A stretch of 64,000 bases of DNA from contig CBFDDF010000003.1 in NCBI GenBank assembly GCA_965603495.1, forward strand, positions 1-64,000, in the 5' to 3' direction. Shown here in pieces: positions 35,562-45,267 of this stretch. Origin of the DNA: Thiomicrorhabdus sp965603495. Lineage in GTDB: Bacteria; Pseudomonadota; Gammaproteobacteria; Thiomicrospirales; Thiomicrospiraceae. The notes under the pieces are model-generated. The model did not search any database, was not told the origin of the DNA, and was given only the letters and a program-made list of their open reading frames with translations. Position numbers and translations under genes: made by a program. Position 1 is the first letter of the stretch. Each line of letters opens with the position of its first letter.

Positions 35562-35694
35562 TCAAATCTCCGAGATTAAATTCTGGTGCGACATTACTTT
35601 TTTATTAAAGTGCACTAAAGCAATAACTTTGCCAGTCAATAAAATGCGCTTATTCAGCGCGTTGCTAAATCAGTCTAGGTTATTAATTTAGAAA

Positions 35695-36633
35695 CTAGGC
35701 GACTGGCGAAACTCTTTCATTAATAATGTCTTGAAACAACTCTAATTCAGATTTATGAATGGCGAACACCCCTTCTCCACCATGCTCAAATTCGAACCAA
35801 TACAGTGGTAACTCAGGGTAAGCTTGTTCCATATAAAATTGCGAGACACCAACTTCGACAATCAGCACGCCATCTTCTTTGAGATACAAAGGAGCTTCGG
35901 CTAAAATCTTGCGTACCAAATCTAAACCATCCGCGCCCGCTTCCAGTCCTAGCCTTGGCTCTTGCTGAAATTCGGCAGGTAAAGCATCCATCTCAATCAC
36001 ATCGACATACGGAGGATTAGAGACAATCAAATCGTACTGTTTGCCTTGTAGTGCTGAGAATAGGTCTGACTCAATGGCTTGGGCAAAATCCTCTAAACCG
36101 TACAGTTCTATATTGGCTTGCGCAACTTCTAAGGCATCGGTTGAGATGTCGACCAAATCGACCTGGGCATGTGGAAACGCTTGCAGTGAAGCAATGCCGA
36201 TACACCCGCTACCGGTACATAAATCCAACACATTGGTGACCGTTTCAGGATTCACCCAAGGCTCATACTTTTGATTGATCAATTCGGCAATCGGTGAACG
36301 CGGCACTAAAGTCGATTCATTGACCTTAAAACGAATGCCCGCAAACCAAGCTTCACCCGTTAGATAGGCAGCTGGCTTTCTATTTTCAATCCGACGTCTG
36401 AATAACTCGGTGACCGCTTGTTTTTCTTGCGTGGTCAGACGGGAAAGCCAATAGTTTTCAGGCACATTCATCGGTAAATTCAATGCATAAAAAACCAACA
36501 CCTTGGATTCATCAAACGCATTGTCGGTACCGTGACCAAAAAACAATTCTGCTTTGGTAAATATAGAACCGCCCCAACGAACAAAATCCGTAATGGTCTC
36601 CAGGCCTTCATACTGATAACTAAGATTGGTCAT
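35695..36633 (-). CDS. prmB: PrmB, ribosomal protein L3 glutamine N5-methyltransferase
   Basis: 312 residues. SAM-binding motif I VLDLCTGSGCIGIASLQAF and catalytic NPPY (VSNPPYVD) are present. The N-terminal helical domain (SYQYEGLETITDFVRWGGSIF ... FGHGTDNAFDES) is typical of PrmB rather than PrmC or HemK. It methylates the Gln of the GGQ-like site in ribosomal protein L3. It follows mogA by 5 bp in a two-gene leftward operon. Confidence 0.94.
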   Translation of the reverse strand: MTNLSYQYEGLETITDFVRWGGSIFTKAELFFGHGTDNAFDESKVLVFYALNLPMNVPENYWLSRLTTQEKQAVTELFRRRIENRKPAAYLTGEAWFAGIRFKVNESTLVPRSPIAELINQKYEPWVNPETVTNVLDLCTGSGCIGIASLQAFPHAQVDLVDISTDALEVAQANIELYGLEDFAQAIESDLFSALQGKQYDLIVSNPPYVDVIEMDALPAEFQQEPRLGLEAGADGLDLVRKILAEAPLYLKEDGVLIVEVGVSQFYMEQAYPELPLYWFEFEHGGEGVFAIHKSELELFQDIINERVSPVA

Positions 36634-36638
36634 GCGAA

Positions 36639-37196
36639 TTATCCTTGCTGTTTTTTGATGGCGTGTTTAGGCCTGAATGCTTTGATAAAATTCTCATCGG
36701 TTTCTAGATAACCGCCTTCAATCAGATCAATGCAGTATGGCACGGCTGGAAAAACCGCTTCCAGGCATTCGCTGATGGCCGAAGGTTTACCCGGTAAATT
36801 GATGATTAAGGTTGAACCGCGTGTGCCGGCAATCTGCCTTGATAAAATCGCGGTCGGCACATATTGTAAAGAGACGGCGCGCATTTGCTCGGCAAAACCG
36901 TCTAAAATCTTATCGCAAACCTGTGCGGTCGCTTCTGGCGTGACATCGCGTTTAGCAGGGCCAGTGCCACCGGTGGTGACAATCAAACTGCAACCATCGA
37001 TATCCGCCATCTCAATGAGGGTTAATTCAATCAGGCTTTGCTCATCGGCAATCACCTTGGCCACTGCTGTCCATTCATTGGTTAAAGCCAGTGCCATCCA
37101 TGCTTGCATGGCTGGTCCGCCTAAATCTTCATACTCACCACGGCTCGCTCTATCCGATACGGTGACGAAGCCAATTTTAATTTCACTATTTTGCAT
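36639..37196 (-). CDS. mogA: MogA, molybdopterin adenylyltransferase
   Basis: 185 residues. MoCF-fold signature GGTGPAKRDVTPEA (about 75-88), preceded by IGFVTVSDRASRGEYEDLGGPAM, and LIINLPGKPSAISECLEAVFPAVPYCIDLI near the end. It activates molybdopterin by adenylation before Mo insertion. First gene of the mogA-prmB operon, divergent from lon. Confidence 0.95.
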   Translation of the reverse strand: MQNSEIKIGFVTVSDRASRGEYEDLGGPAMQAWMALALTNEWTAVAKVIADEQSLIELTLIEMADIDGCSLIVTTGGTGPAKRDVTPEATAQVCDKILDGFAEQMRAVSLQYVPTAILSRQIAGTRGSTLIINLPGKPSAISECLEAVFPAVPYCIDLIEGGYLETDENFIKAFRPKHAIKKQQG

Positions 37197-37317
37197 GATC
37201 TGCCCTTGAATACGATTACTTCAGACCACATATAATACCGTATTATCCACTCTCTTTAGATGAAAAAAAGAGATCAAAACCAAACAATCACCAAACCATA
37301 ATGATGAAAATTGCCTA

Positions 37318-40080
37318 ATGACTGATTCAACTGATAAACCACAAGATCTGCTAGCAGAATTACCTGAAGTGACCGAGAATACGTCACCAAGTGAAACCGT
37401 GCAAGATGAGACAATGCCTGGAGCAGGTCTTAAAACGGCCGATGCCAAATTGTCAGCGCCTGAAAAAGAGACTGATATAGAGTTGGTCGATCAGGCGGAT
37501 GTTAAGCTGATTGATGAACTGATTGCAGAACTAGATGCCCAAGTTGATCAGGATCGCATCAAGAGTGAAATTAAAGAAGCCCTTAACAACCAACTGATTC
37601 AAATGGATACGGCCATAGAAGGTCAACTTTTAGTCAGTAAGCCTGGTAGCATCTTTGGTCATATTGACAAAGCGGATGTTATTTTGCCCACTGAGATTTT
37701 CTTGTTACCGGTTAAAGAGCGCCCTTTCTTTCCTGGTCAGCAACTGCCTGTTTTACTGAATAAGAAAAACTGGAGCGAAACCTTTGAGGCGATTCGCTCG
37801 GGTAAATGTCGCTACATCGGTCTGGTGTATGTCGACCGTGAAGAGCACGAAAAAGCTACGCCTGAAGACTTTAGCCACATGGGTACTTTGGTGAAAATCC
37901 ATGATCCCAAAGTGAAAGAAGACTATATTCAATTGATTGCCGAAGGCATCAAGCGTTTTCAAATTGAGAGCTGGGTGAGCGAGTCGGCGCCTTATCGTGC
38001 GAAAGTTAGTTATCCACAAGACATTAAAGAAGGCTCTGACATCGAATTTAAGGCCTATGGTTTAGCCATTATGAATGCCTTTAAGGAGCTACTGCCTTTA
38101 AACCCGCTGTACAGCGAAGAGTTGAAATACTTCTTAAACCGCTATAGTGCCAGCGAACCCTCTCAACTGGCGGATTTTGCTGCTGGCCTGACGTCTGCGG
38201 AAAACAGTAAGCTACAAGACATTCTAGAAACGCTCGATTTAGCTGAGCGTATGGAAAAAGTCTTGGTGCTGTTTAAACAAGAAATTGAGATCACTAAAAT
38301 TCAATTTGGCATTCGTGAACGCGTTGAAGAGAGCCTTTCAGAACATCAAAGAGAGTTTTTCTTACGCCAACAGTTGCATGAGATTCAAGAAGAACTGGGC
38401 ATGGTCAAAGATGACCAGACCTTAGATACCGATCGTTTTCTAGAACGAATGAAAACCCTGACACTGTCACCAGAAGCCCAGAAAAAAGCGGATGAAGAAC
38501 TGAGTAAATTGAAAATGCTCGACTCGCAATCTCCCGAATACAATGTGGCGCGCAACTGGTTGGATTGGTTAACGCAGTTACCTTGGGGGAAATATAGCAC
38601 CGATAAATTGGACCTGAAACGGGCTAAAAAAGTGCTTGATAAAGGTCATGATGGTTTAGAAGATGTTAAAGATCGTATTTTGGAATTTTTGGCGGTCGGC
38701 GCTTTAAAAGGCGAAGTCTCCGGCTCTATTATCTGTTTGGTCGGCCCGCCAGGAGTTGGTAAAACCTCGATTGGTCGCTCGATTGCGGAATCCTTAGGCC
38801 GTAAATTCTATCGCTTCTCGGTTGGTGGCATGCGTGATGAGGCTGAAATTAAAGGCCATCGTCGTACCTATATTGGTGCGATGCCGGGTAAGTTCGTACA
38901 GGCTTTAAAAGATTGTGAAACCGCTAATCCAATAATAATGTTGGACGAAATCGACAAGATTGGTGCGTCTTACCACGGTGACCCAGCGTCTGCGTTATTG
39001 GAAGTGTTAGATCCAGAGCAGAACCATGAATTTATGGATCACTTTATGGATGTGCGTTTTGACCTCTCGAAAGCCTTATTTGTATGTACCGCGAATACGT
39101 TAGATTCGATTCCAGGCCCTCTACTAGATCGTATGGAAGTGATTCGTTTGTCGGGTTATATCACTGAAGAAAAGATTCAAATCGCCAAACATCACCTGTG
39201 GCCAACGCTGTTAAAAGACACAGGACTGAGCAAAGAACAGGTACAAATCACACCCGCTGCGATTCGCCATGTTATTGAAGGCTATGCCCGTGAATCGGGT
39301 GTGCGTAATTTGAAAAAGCAACTCTCTAAACTGGTGCGTAAACTGGCCGTTAAGTTTGTGACGACGGATATAAAATCGACGCGTATCCATGTCAATGAGC
39401 TTGAAGAGATGTTGGGGCAACCGCGTTTTGCGAATGAAAAAATTAATCAACAAATTGGCACAATCACCGGCTTAGCCTGGACCTCAATGGGGGGTGTCAC
39501 CTTAACCATTGAAGCCAGTCGCGTGCATACCTTAAATCGTGGTTTTAAGTTATCGGGTCAACTAGGGGAAGTCATGCAGGAATCTGCTGGCATCGCTTAT
39601 AGCTTTATCTCTTCTAATCTAGATAAATATAAAGCCGATCCAGAATTCTTTGATAAAGCTTTTGTGCATTTGCATGTGCCGGATGGTTCAACTCCGAAAG
39701 ACGGCCCGAGTGCTGGTGTGACGATGGCGACCTCGTTACTGTCTTTAGCGCGTGATGAATCCATTAAAACCCCATTGGCGATGACCGGCGAACTCAGTTT
39801 GACAGGCCTGGTGTTACCCGTGGGCGGCATTAGAGAAAAGGTCATTGCGGCCAAAAGGGTTGGTATTAAAGAATTGATATTGCCGGAAGATAACCGCAAG
39901 GATTATCAAGAGTTGCCTGACTATCTACAGGAAGGCATGCTGGTACATTTTGCGAAACACTTTGATGATGTGGCACGTTTAACGTTCAACATCCGCTCTA
40001 AGTCATTGGCTTTAAAGACTTATCTGGTACAGAAAGAGACTGAAGCCTCGAAGATCGCCTTAATCAATACCCAGCATTAA
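37318..40080 (+). CDS. lon: Lon-type ATP-dependent protease with N-terminal extension
   Basis: 920 residues, against about 780-810 for typical Lon. The first 100 or so residues are acidic and low in complexity (MTDSTDKPQDLLAELPEVTE ... KSEIKEALNNQLIQMDTAIEG) and precede the normal substrate-binding domain (LLPVKERPFFPGQQLPVLL). Walker A GPPGVGKT lies at about 476-483, and the catalytic dyad is Ser798 (DGPSAGV) and Lys841 (GGIREK), 43 residues apart as in E. coli Lon. It degrades misfolded and regulatory proteins in the cytoplasm. Monocistronic, with a palindrome 22 bp after its stop. It may be a second Lon paralogue; the rest of the genome is not visible. Confidence 0.93.
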   Translation: MTDSTDKPQDLLAELPEVTENTSPSETVQDETMPGAGLKTADAKLSAPEKETDIELVDQADVKLIDELIAELDAQVDQDRIKSEIKEALNNQLIQMDTAIEGQLLVSKPGSIFGHIDKADVILPTEIFLLPVKERPFFPGQQLPVLLNKKNWSETFEAIRSGKCRYIGLVYVDREEHEKATPEDFSHMGTLVKIHDPKVKEDYIQLIAEGIKRFQIESWVSESAPYRAKVSYPQDIKEGSDIEFKAYGLAIMNAFKELLPLNPLYSEELKYFLNRYSASEPSQLADFAAGLTSAENSKLQDILETLDLAERMEKVLVLFKQEIEITKIQFGIRERVEESLSEHQREFFLRQQLHEIQEELGMVKDDQTLDTDRFLERMKTLTLSPEAQKKADEELSKLKMLDSQSPEYNVARNWLDWLTQLPWGKYSTDKLDLKRAKKVLDKGHDGLEDVKDRILEFLAVGALKGEVSGSIICLVGPPGVGKTSIGRSIAESLGRKFYRFSVGGMRDEAEIKGHRRTYIGAMPGKFVQALKDCETANPIIMLDEIDKIGASYHGDPASALLEVLDPEQNHEFMDHFMDVRFDLSKALFVCTANTLDSIPGPLLDRMEVIRLSGYITEEKIQIAKHHLWPTLLKDTGLSKEQVQITPAAIRHVIEGYARESGVRNLKKQLSKLVRKLAVKFVTTDIKSTRIHVNELEEMLGQPRFANEKINQQIGTITGLAWTSMGGVTLTIEASRVHTLNRGFKLSGQLGEVMQESAGIAYSFISSNLDKYKADPEFFDKAFVHLHVPDGSTPKDGPSAGVTMATSLLSLARDESIKTPLAMTGELSLTGLVLPVGGIREKVIAAKRVGIKELILPEDNRKDYQELPDYLQEGMLVHFAKHFDDVARLTFNIRSKSLALKTYLVQKETEASKIALINTQH

Positions 40081-40101
40081 CAACACACGCTGACTCTAAA
40101 C

Positions 40102-40123
40102 AAACGACCAGGCCTGGTCGTTT
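40102..40123. repeat. ACCAGGCCTGGT palindrome, copy 10
   Basis: Perfect 22-bp dyad, AAACGACCAGG and its complement, core 40107-40118, starting 22 bp after the lon stop codon. Confidence 0.95.
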
Positions 40124-40355
40124 AATCATCTTTATAAATTAAATCCAGCCTTGAACCCTTCGGTACTGCCCCTACTTTCTCGTGACTTTATATTCGACCT
40201 TGAGCCAAAACTGAGGACGTATAGCGGATTACGAACCCCGTCAGTAAAAGTAACCACTCCACACTAACCAAGTCAACAACATCTTGTAACCTTCATATTT
40301 TTGTCATAAAAGCGCCGTAATATGTGGCGGGTAATTCATACAATATGAGAGCAAG

Positions 40356-42797
40356 ATGATTCGTTTACTAGAAAAATTATCCATTCAAAAACGTCTGTGG
40401 CTAAACCTATTAATCAGTATTACTTTTTTACTGGCGGTGGCTTATTCTGCGAGACTGGCATTGATAGAGGTTCGCGGCAGTTCAGAGACTTTGGCGCAAA
40501 TTCAAAAATCTCAAACTCAGAAAATTTCTGAATTCCAAACATACTTTGCCAATACCTTACAAAAAATGAATGACTACATCTTGACCTTGAATGACAAAAC
40601 GGGCCAGGCATTCAATCAGAAAATGGATGATTTAAAAGTACTCAATCAAAGCCTGAAAGATATCGGGACTAAAACTCAAGGCAATCACTTTTCTATTGAA
40701 ATGGAGACTGTGCTGACGAATGTCAAAAAAGCCGCTAACTCTTCGGTTTTCTTAAAAAATCAAATTCAAGAAACCCTTATTTATGGCATTGAACCCAGTA
40801 CTAAAAAAATAGCGACGAGCGCCAAGTCGCTGCTTCTGATTGAAGGCTTAGACCCTGAACACCAGGAACTTTTAAAAGAGATATTACAACGACTTGACGC
40901 CTCCCAGTTTGCCCTGCTTAAAATGATTTCAATCAATGACCCATCTTATAAAGCCGCATTTGATGCAGAAGGCCTAGGGGATTCCGCTGATGAGCTCTTT
41001 GAAATACTCGGAGAACATTTTAAATCCGATTATGAAAACCAAGATCTTTATTCAGAACTGACATCGGGATGGGAAGGCTATGTTGAATCTTTTTCAGACT
41101 TAAAGGATTCTATTCAAACCACCCAACAAAACAACAGCACCATCACAGAATTGGCTAATCGCGCCAATCTATTACTGCAGACTGCCGCAACCAACACTGA
41201 ACAGCAAACCCTAGGGTTAATTGATGCTCTAAGCCAGCTGAGTGATTCTAAAACCTATGAAATGGCCATCTCTAGTCTGCTTGCTTTATTGGTTCTACTG
41301 GTCTTAAATGCACTCCTTATTAAGTCCATTACCGCCCCTCTTTCTAAAATGAAAAATCAAGTCAACAACATTGCCCGCAATGGAACCTATAAAACCTGGT
41401 CCATTCCGTCCGGGAATAATGAACTGACCGAAATGGGCCACAGTATTCAGAGTCTGCTTAGATCGGTGGTTGCCGCAACCAATGAGATTACTGAAGTGAG
41501 CCAAGCCTTGGCCAAAGGCCAACTATCGACCAAAATGAATGGCCATTATCAAGGGGAACTCGCCACTCTAAAACAAGAGTTTAATAGTAGCGTGGAAAAC
41601 ATTGCGAATACCTTACACGCCATTGACACGGTCAGTCTCGATTTGGCACAAGGAAATTTACAATCACAGATACACCTTGAACAATTCCATGGCGACTATC
41701 AAGCGGTTATGCAAAACTTGCAAAAAGCCATCCACGTGCAAGATGACTCAATTAGCTCAGTCATTAAAGTCATGCAAGCCATGAGTCTGGGAGATTTTAG
41801 TCAACGCATAAGGGTAGATCTACCAGGTGAATACATGCAGTTGAAACAGTATTTAAATAGCTCACTGGATAGCCTGGAATTTGCCATTAATACCAATATC
41901 GAAATTCTAGAAAACTATAAAGAAGGTAATTTTGCCTTTACAACTGAAGCCAAATTTAATGGCAAGCTTCATGATTTAAAATCAAACCTGGATGGCATGG
42001 CAAGCAGTATGAGCCAGATGCTACAAATGGTACAAAATGCTACTGTAGATACAGTGAGAGGCGTTGAGGAGATTGGTACAGGTAACCTCGACCTAAATCA
42101 ACGTGTTCAAAATCAGGCTGCCTCACTCCAGCACACCGCGCAAAACATGGAGCTTATGGCACAAAGCGTCTCTCAGTCACTAGAACAAGCAACGGAAATG
42201 AACCAGGTTAGCCACAATGTGAAGCAAACGATTCAAGAAGGCCGACAAGTCGTTAATGAAATGAATCAAGCAATACAAGACCTTGCCATTGCCAGTAGCG
42301 AAATTTCAAATATGACGAGCCTTATTGATGGCATTGCTTTTCAGACGAATCTATTAGCCCTTAATGCTGCCGTAGAAGCTGCTAGAGCAGGTGAAGCTGG
42401 CCGTGGCTTCGCGGTAGTTGCGGGAGAAGTTCGTTCGTTAGCGCAAAAATCAGCAGAGGCTGCCAAAGATATTCGAGTCGTATCAGACTCGAGTATGGAG
42501 AAAGTGCAAACTGGATTACGTTTAAGCGACTTGACCACACAAGCCTTTGTTAAAAACAGTGAGGCGATTGAACAGGTCAGCGAAATGATTGACAGCATGC
42601 AGATAAGCCTTGAAAAACAAACGCAAGGTATTCAAAAAGTCAGTTTGGCACTGAACGAAATTGATGATTCTACCCAACAGAATGCGGCACTGGTTGAAGA
42701 AATCTCCACAACCTCCAGCTCGATTATTGAACAGGTTAGATATTTGGAATCATCCACTAAAACCTTTAAAACCTTAACCGCTATTCAGCAGATGTAG
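40356..42797 (+). CDS. methyl-accepting chemotaxis protein with stacked HAMP-like repeats
   Basis: 813 residues. Two membrane segments (about 14-34 and 300-322) enclose a 265-residue helical periplasmic sensor domain. After the second one comes a HAMP domain (KSITAPLSKMKNQVNNIARNG), followed by at least three more HAMP-like units (QALAKGQLSTKMNG; LDLAQGNLQSQIHLE; MQAMSLGDFSQRIRVD), then the signalling hairpin tip (about 648-705, IDGIAFQTNLLALNAAVEAARAGEAGRGFAVVAGEVRSLAQKSAEAAKDI). Ligand unknown. No CheR-docking pentapeptide is obvious at the C terminus. Monocistronic with a terminator. Confidence 0.95.
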   Translation: MIRLLEKLSIQKRLWLNLLISITFLLAVAYSARLALIEVRGSSETLAQIQKSQTQKISEFQTYFANTLQKMNDYILTLNDKTGQAFNQKMDDLKVLNQSLKDIGTKTQGNHFSIEMETVLTNVKKAANSSVFLKNQIQETLIYGIEPSTKKIATSAKSLLLIEGLDPEHQELLKEILQRLDASQFALLKMISINDPSYKAAFDAEGLGDSADELFEILGEHFKSDYENQDLYSELTSGWEGYVESFSDLKDSIQTTQQNNSTITELANRANLLLQTAATNTEQQTLGLIDALSQLSDSKTYEMAISSLLALLVLLVLNALLIKSITAPLSKMKNQVNNIARNGTYKTWSIPSGNNELTEMGHSIQSLLRSVVAATNEITEVSQALAKGQLSTKMNGHYQGELATLKQEFNSSVENIANTLHAIDTVSLDLAQGNLQSQIHLEQFHGDYQAVMQNLQKAIHVQDDSISSVIKVMQAMSLGDFSQRIRVDLPGEYMQLKQYLNSSLDSLEFAINTNIEILENYKEGNFAFTTEAKFNGKLHDLKSNLDGMASSMSQMLQMVQNATVDTVRGVEEIGTGNLDLNQRVQNQAASLQHTAQNMELMAQSVSQSLEQATEMNQVSHNVKQTIQEGRQVVNEMNQAIQDLAIASSEISNMTSLIDGIAFQTNLLALNAAVEAARAGEAGRGFAVVAGEVRSLAQKSAEAAKDIRVVSDSSMEKVQTGLRLSDLTTQAFVKNSEAIEQVSEMIDSMQISLEKQTQGIQKVSLALNEIDDSTQQNAALVEEISTTSSSIIEQVRYLESSTKTFKTLTAIQQM

Positions 42798-42834
42798 TCT
42801 CCATACTGATTACCAATGATAGCGTTTCAAAAGA

Positions 42835-42873
42835 CCCTCTAAACGAACTGGTTTGTCCGTTTAGAGGGTTTTG
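42835..42873 (+). terminator. terminator of the chemoreceptor gene
   Basis: An 11-bp perfect stem, CCCTCTAAACG (42835-42845) and its complement (42858-42868), with a 12-nt loop and a T-rich tail. Confidence 0.9.
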
Positions 42874-42955
42874 ACTTTTAGGGGATTTAAAAGATGTCCT
42901 TTAAAAACTATGTGAGAGCTTTGCATGAGTCATGGGTCAAGCAAAGTTCTCTAAG

Positions 42956-43807
42956 TTAACTTTTAAAGCTATAAGACATTAGAGCGGTTCTGATTTCGGT
43001 AATCACATTGGAAGGGATCAATAATTCTTCTATCCCATCCTGCTCATACTCAAGCATCTCTTCGCCACGATAGGCGCCTAAAGAAATCTCAGAAACCATC
43101 GCATTAGAGATCTTAAGCATAGCCACCATGGCTCTGACACGATCATTTTTAATCTGCGAACATTGGGCATTATGATGCAACATAATGGCGCTTAACATAT
43201 CAATGGGTAGATGCCATTTTTTAGCGATTAAGACGCCAATGACTGCATGATTAGAACCATATTTTTGCTGTTCCCTCTCCAGACTCGAAAGGGGAAGCGA
43301 CATTGAATTTCTAAATATCGGATCGTAAACTTCTTCGCCTTTGGCAGCCAACATCAAAGCCCCCACATTGTGAAAAAGCCCCAACATATAAGCCTCATCA
43401 CGAGAAATGCCTTCCACCCAATCCGAGATATCCGCCATACAAAAAGCGACATCGACACTATGATCCATAATGTCTTTAAACAGGCCTTGAGTGCCAAACA
43501 TATTTTTTAAAGCCGCCGAGACCACAAGATTAGAGATATTATCCAAGCCCATGACATTGACGGCATCTCGAATAGACAACACGGGCTCTTTAACTTTAAT
43601 CACTGGAGAGTTGACAATACGCAACACTTCACCGGATAAGGTGGTGTTCATTTCAATAATTTCAGCAACCGTTGCCGTGCTACAAAATTTACTCTTAATC
43701 TCTTTTTCTAAAAGGAGCACTTCATTGGGCAGTTCAGGAATCTTATGTCCGCGAATAGCCGCGACTGCATTACGTAATTTTTGTTCCATAGATTCCATAG
43801 GTTCCAT
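42956..43807 (-). CDS. HDOD-domain protein 1
   Basis: 283 residues. The HDOD fold (PELPNEVLLLEKEIKSKF, AVNVMGLDNISNLVVSAALKNMF, YMLGLFHNVGALMLAAK, AIMLHHNAQCSQI) spans most of the protein. HDOD proteins resemble HD phosphohydrolases but lack a full metal site and act in signalling. No output domain is attached. A second HDOD protein lies at 57180-58067; the two share only the fold. Function unknown beyond family. Confidence 0.9.
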   Translation of the reverse strand: MEPMESMEQKLRNAVAAIRGHKIPELPNEVLLLEKEIKSKFCSTATVAEIIEMNTTLSGEVLRIVNSPVIKVKEPVLSIRDAVNVMGLDNISNLVVSAALKNMFGTQGLFKDIMDHSVDVAFCMADISDWVEGISRDEAYMLGLFHNVGALMLAAKGEEVYDPIFRNSMSLPLSSLEREQQKYGSNHAVIGVLIAKKWHLPIDMLSAIMLHHNAQCSQIKNDRVRAMVAMLKISNAMVSEISLGAYRGEEMLEYEQDGIEELLIPSNVITEIRTALMSYSFKS

Positions 43808-44028
43808 AGTTTAAGTGGCTACTCGTGCGATACTAGTTGAGGAATTAATTGATTATTATCCTTTTTTCCTGGATTGCCAACTTCAACTTCAATTTAAACC
43901 AAAATCTTAAGATTAAACCCCTTGATTATAAGCATTACTGCCTATACAAAACACTCCAAACCTATTTTTATGCCAAAACCCCTGTATAATGACGTAATGG
44001 ATGTATTCGCACCGTTTGATGGAAAGTA

Positions 44029-44445
44029 ATGACAGATATGTTTAATTTCTTAAAAAAAGACATGGCCTCAGCACTGCACCGTGTATCAACGTCTCTTCCA
44101 AACCATGCTTTGGAACTTTCGCCAGAGGAAACCAAGCGTTTAATTGAAAGTCCATTATTTAAAGCAATCGATGTTGCCTATGAGGTACACAACTTATCTC
44201 CTTACGGCGGCTTGGCGTGGTTCATGAATCAAGCGATTGATTTAACCATTGCTGAAATGAAGAGCGGCAAAAAACTTTCAACGTCATCTCAACAAATATT
44301 CTATAAATTAAGTCATTATGCAGTCGTCTTAGACAAACCAAACGCGGCTTTAAAGGCACAGCGCAATGATTTAAGCGTGATTGAGAAAGCCGCCAAAACG
44401 GCCAACCAGTTCGTCGAATTGAGTATCGAAACTCAAACTTGTTAA
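44029..44445 (+). CDS. conserved-looking protein of unknown function
   Basis: 138 residues from ATG at 44029 (GGAAAG upstream; a second Met at codon 4). Predicted soluble and mostly helical (LPNHALELSPEETKRLIESPLFKAIDVAYEVHNL; NAALKAQRNDLSVIEKAAKTANQFVELSIETQTC). No signal peptide, membrane segment or known motif. I do not recognise it. It is convergent with the TesA-like gene. Confidence 0.7.
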   Translation: MTDMFNFLKKDMASALHRVSTSLPNHALELSPEETKRLIESPLFKAIDVAYEVHNLSPYGGLAWFMNQAIDLTIAEMKSGKKLSTSSQQIFYKLSHYAVVLDKPNAALKAQRNDLSVIEKAAKTANQFVELSIETQTC

Positions 44446-44547
44446 CCGATTTCCGGTAGCGTCGCAAAACACCCTTTGTACAGACATTGAGCCACGCCCA
44501 TAAATATTCTTTCCATGCTTAGCCGACAATGAATTCGTGCAAAGGAC

Positions 44548-45267
44548 TCACTCTATTAGCCTCAGCGTTTTTTCAAGCAATGGCCAGACTCTTTTTAAAA
44601 TAATCGGCTGTGCTAATTGGTTAGGATGCAAACCATCCCACTGCACTAAATCTGGATCCTCTACCACCGTTTCTAAAAAAAATGCATCAAACAATAATTG
44701 GTTTTCTTGCGCAAGCTTTTGATACATGGTTTGAAACATCCCATCATACGCGGGGCCATAATTGGTCGGCAATCTCACGCCTAACAAAACTACCTGACAC
44801 ATCTCATTCGCTTGCCGACAAGCGTTAATCATCCACTGTAAATTCTGCTGGGTTCTATTCAAATCCTGCCCCCGCAACGCATCGTTTGCCCCTAACTCTA
44901 ACACCAATACTTGTGGATCATGTTGTTTCAATAAAGCGGGTAAACGCTGCTTACCGCCAGAAGTGGTTTCACCACTGATACTGGCATTGACCACCCTGAC
45001 TGCCGGGGCGATGGTCTGCATTTTTTGCTGCAACAGAGCTACCCAGCCGGCTTGGGCATCCATTCCATAAGCGGCACTTAAACTGTCACCAAAGATTAAC
45101 CAAGTCGATTGTGCTGTTTCTTGCACCGTTTCTGCTGGATTGTCTTGCGCATTGGCCATGCTTTGACTAGGATAAATGCTTGTCATCATTAACCCGAAAA
45201 GCCAAATTACATGAACAATCCCCACTTGCCAACGTCGATTCTTACTTTGCAAAATGTGCATTATCAA
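44548..45267 (-). CDS. tesA: TesA/ApeA-type periplasmic GDSL esterase
   Basis: 239 residues. N-terminal signal-like segment (WQVGIVHVIWLFGLMMTSIYPSQSMANA). SGNH-hydrolase blocks: WLIFGDSLSAAYGM (nucleophile Ser), SGETTSGG, ELGANDALRG (oxyanion Asn) and DGLHPNQLAQ (catalytic Asp and His). It hydrolyses acyl-CoA or other esters in the periplasm. Divergent from the ABC ATPase gene, the same pairing as tesA-ybbA in E. coli. The two coding regions overlap by 57 bp at their 5' ends if both longest starts are used; a later Met (MMTSIY) would remove the overlap but cut the signal peptide. Confidence 0.93.
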   Translation of the reverse strand: MIMHILQSKNRRWQVGIVHVIWLFGLMMTSIYPSQSMANAQDNPAETVQETAQSTWLIFGDSLSAAYGMDAQAGWVALLQQKMQTIAPAVRVVNASISGETTSGGKQRLPALLKQHDPQVLVLELGANDALRGQDLNRTQQNLQWMINACRQANEMCQVVLLGVRLPTNYGPAYDGMFQTMYQKLAQENQLLFDAFFLETVVEDPDLVQWDGLHPNQLAQPIILKRVWPLLEKTLRLIE

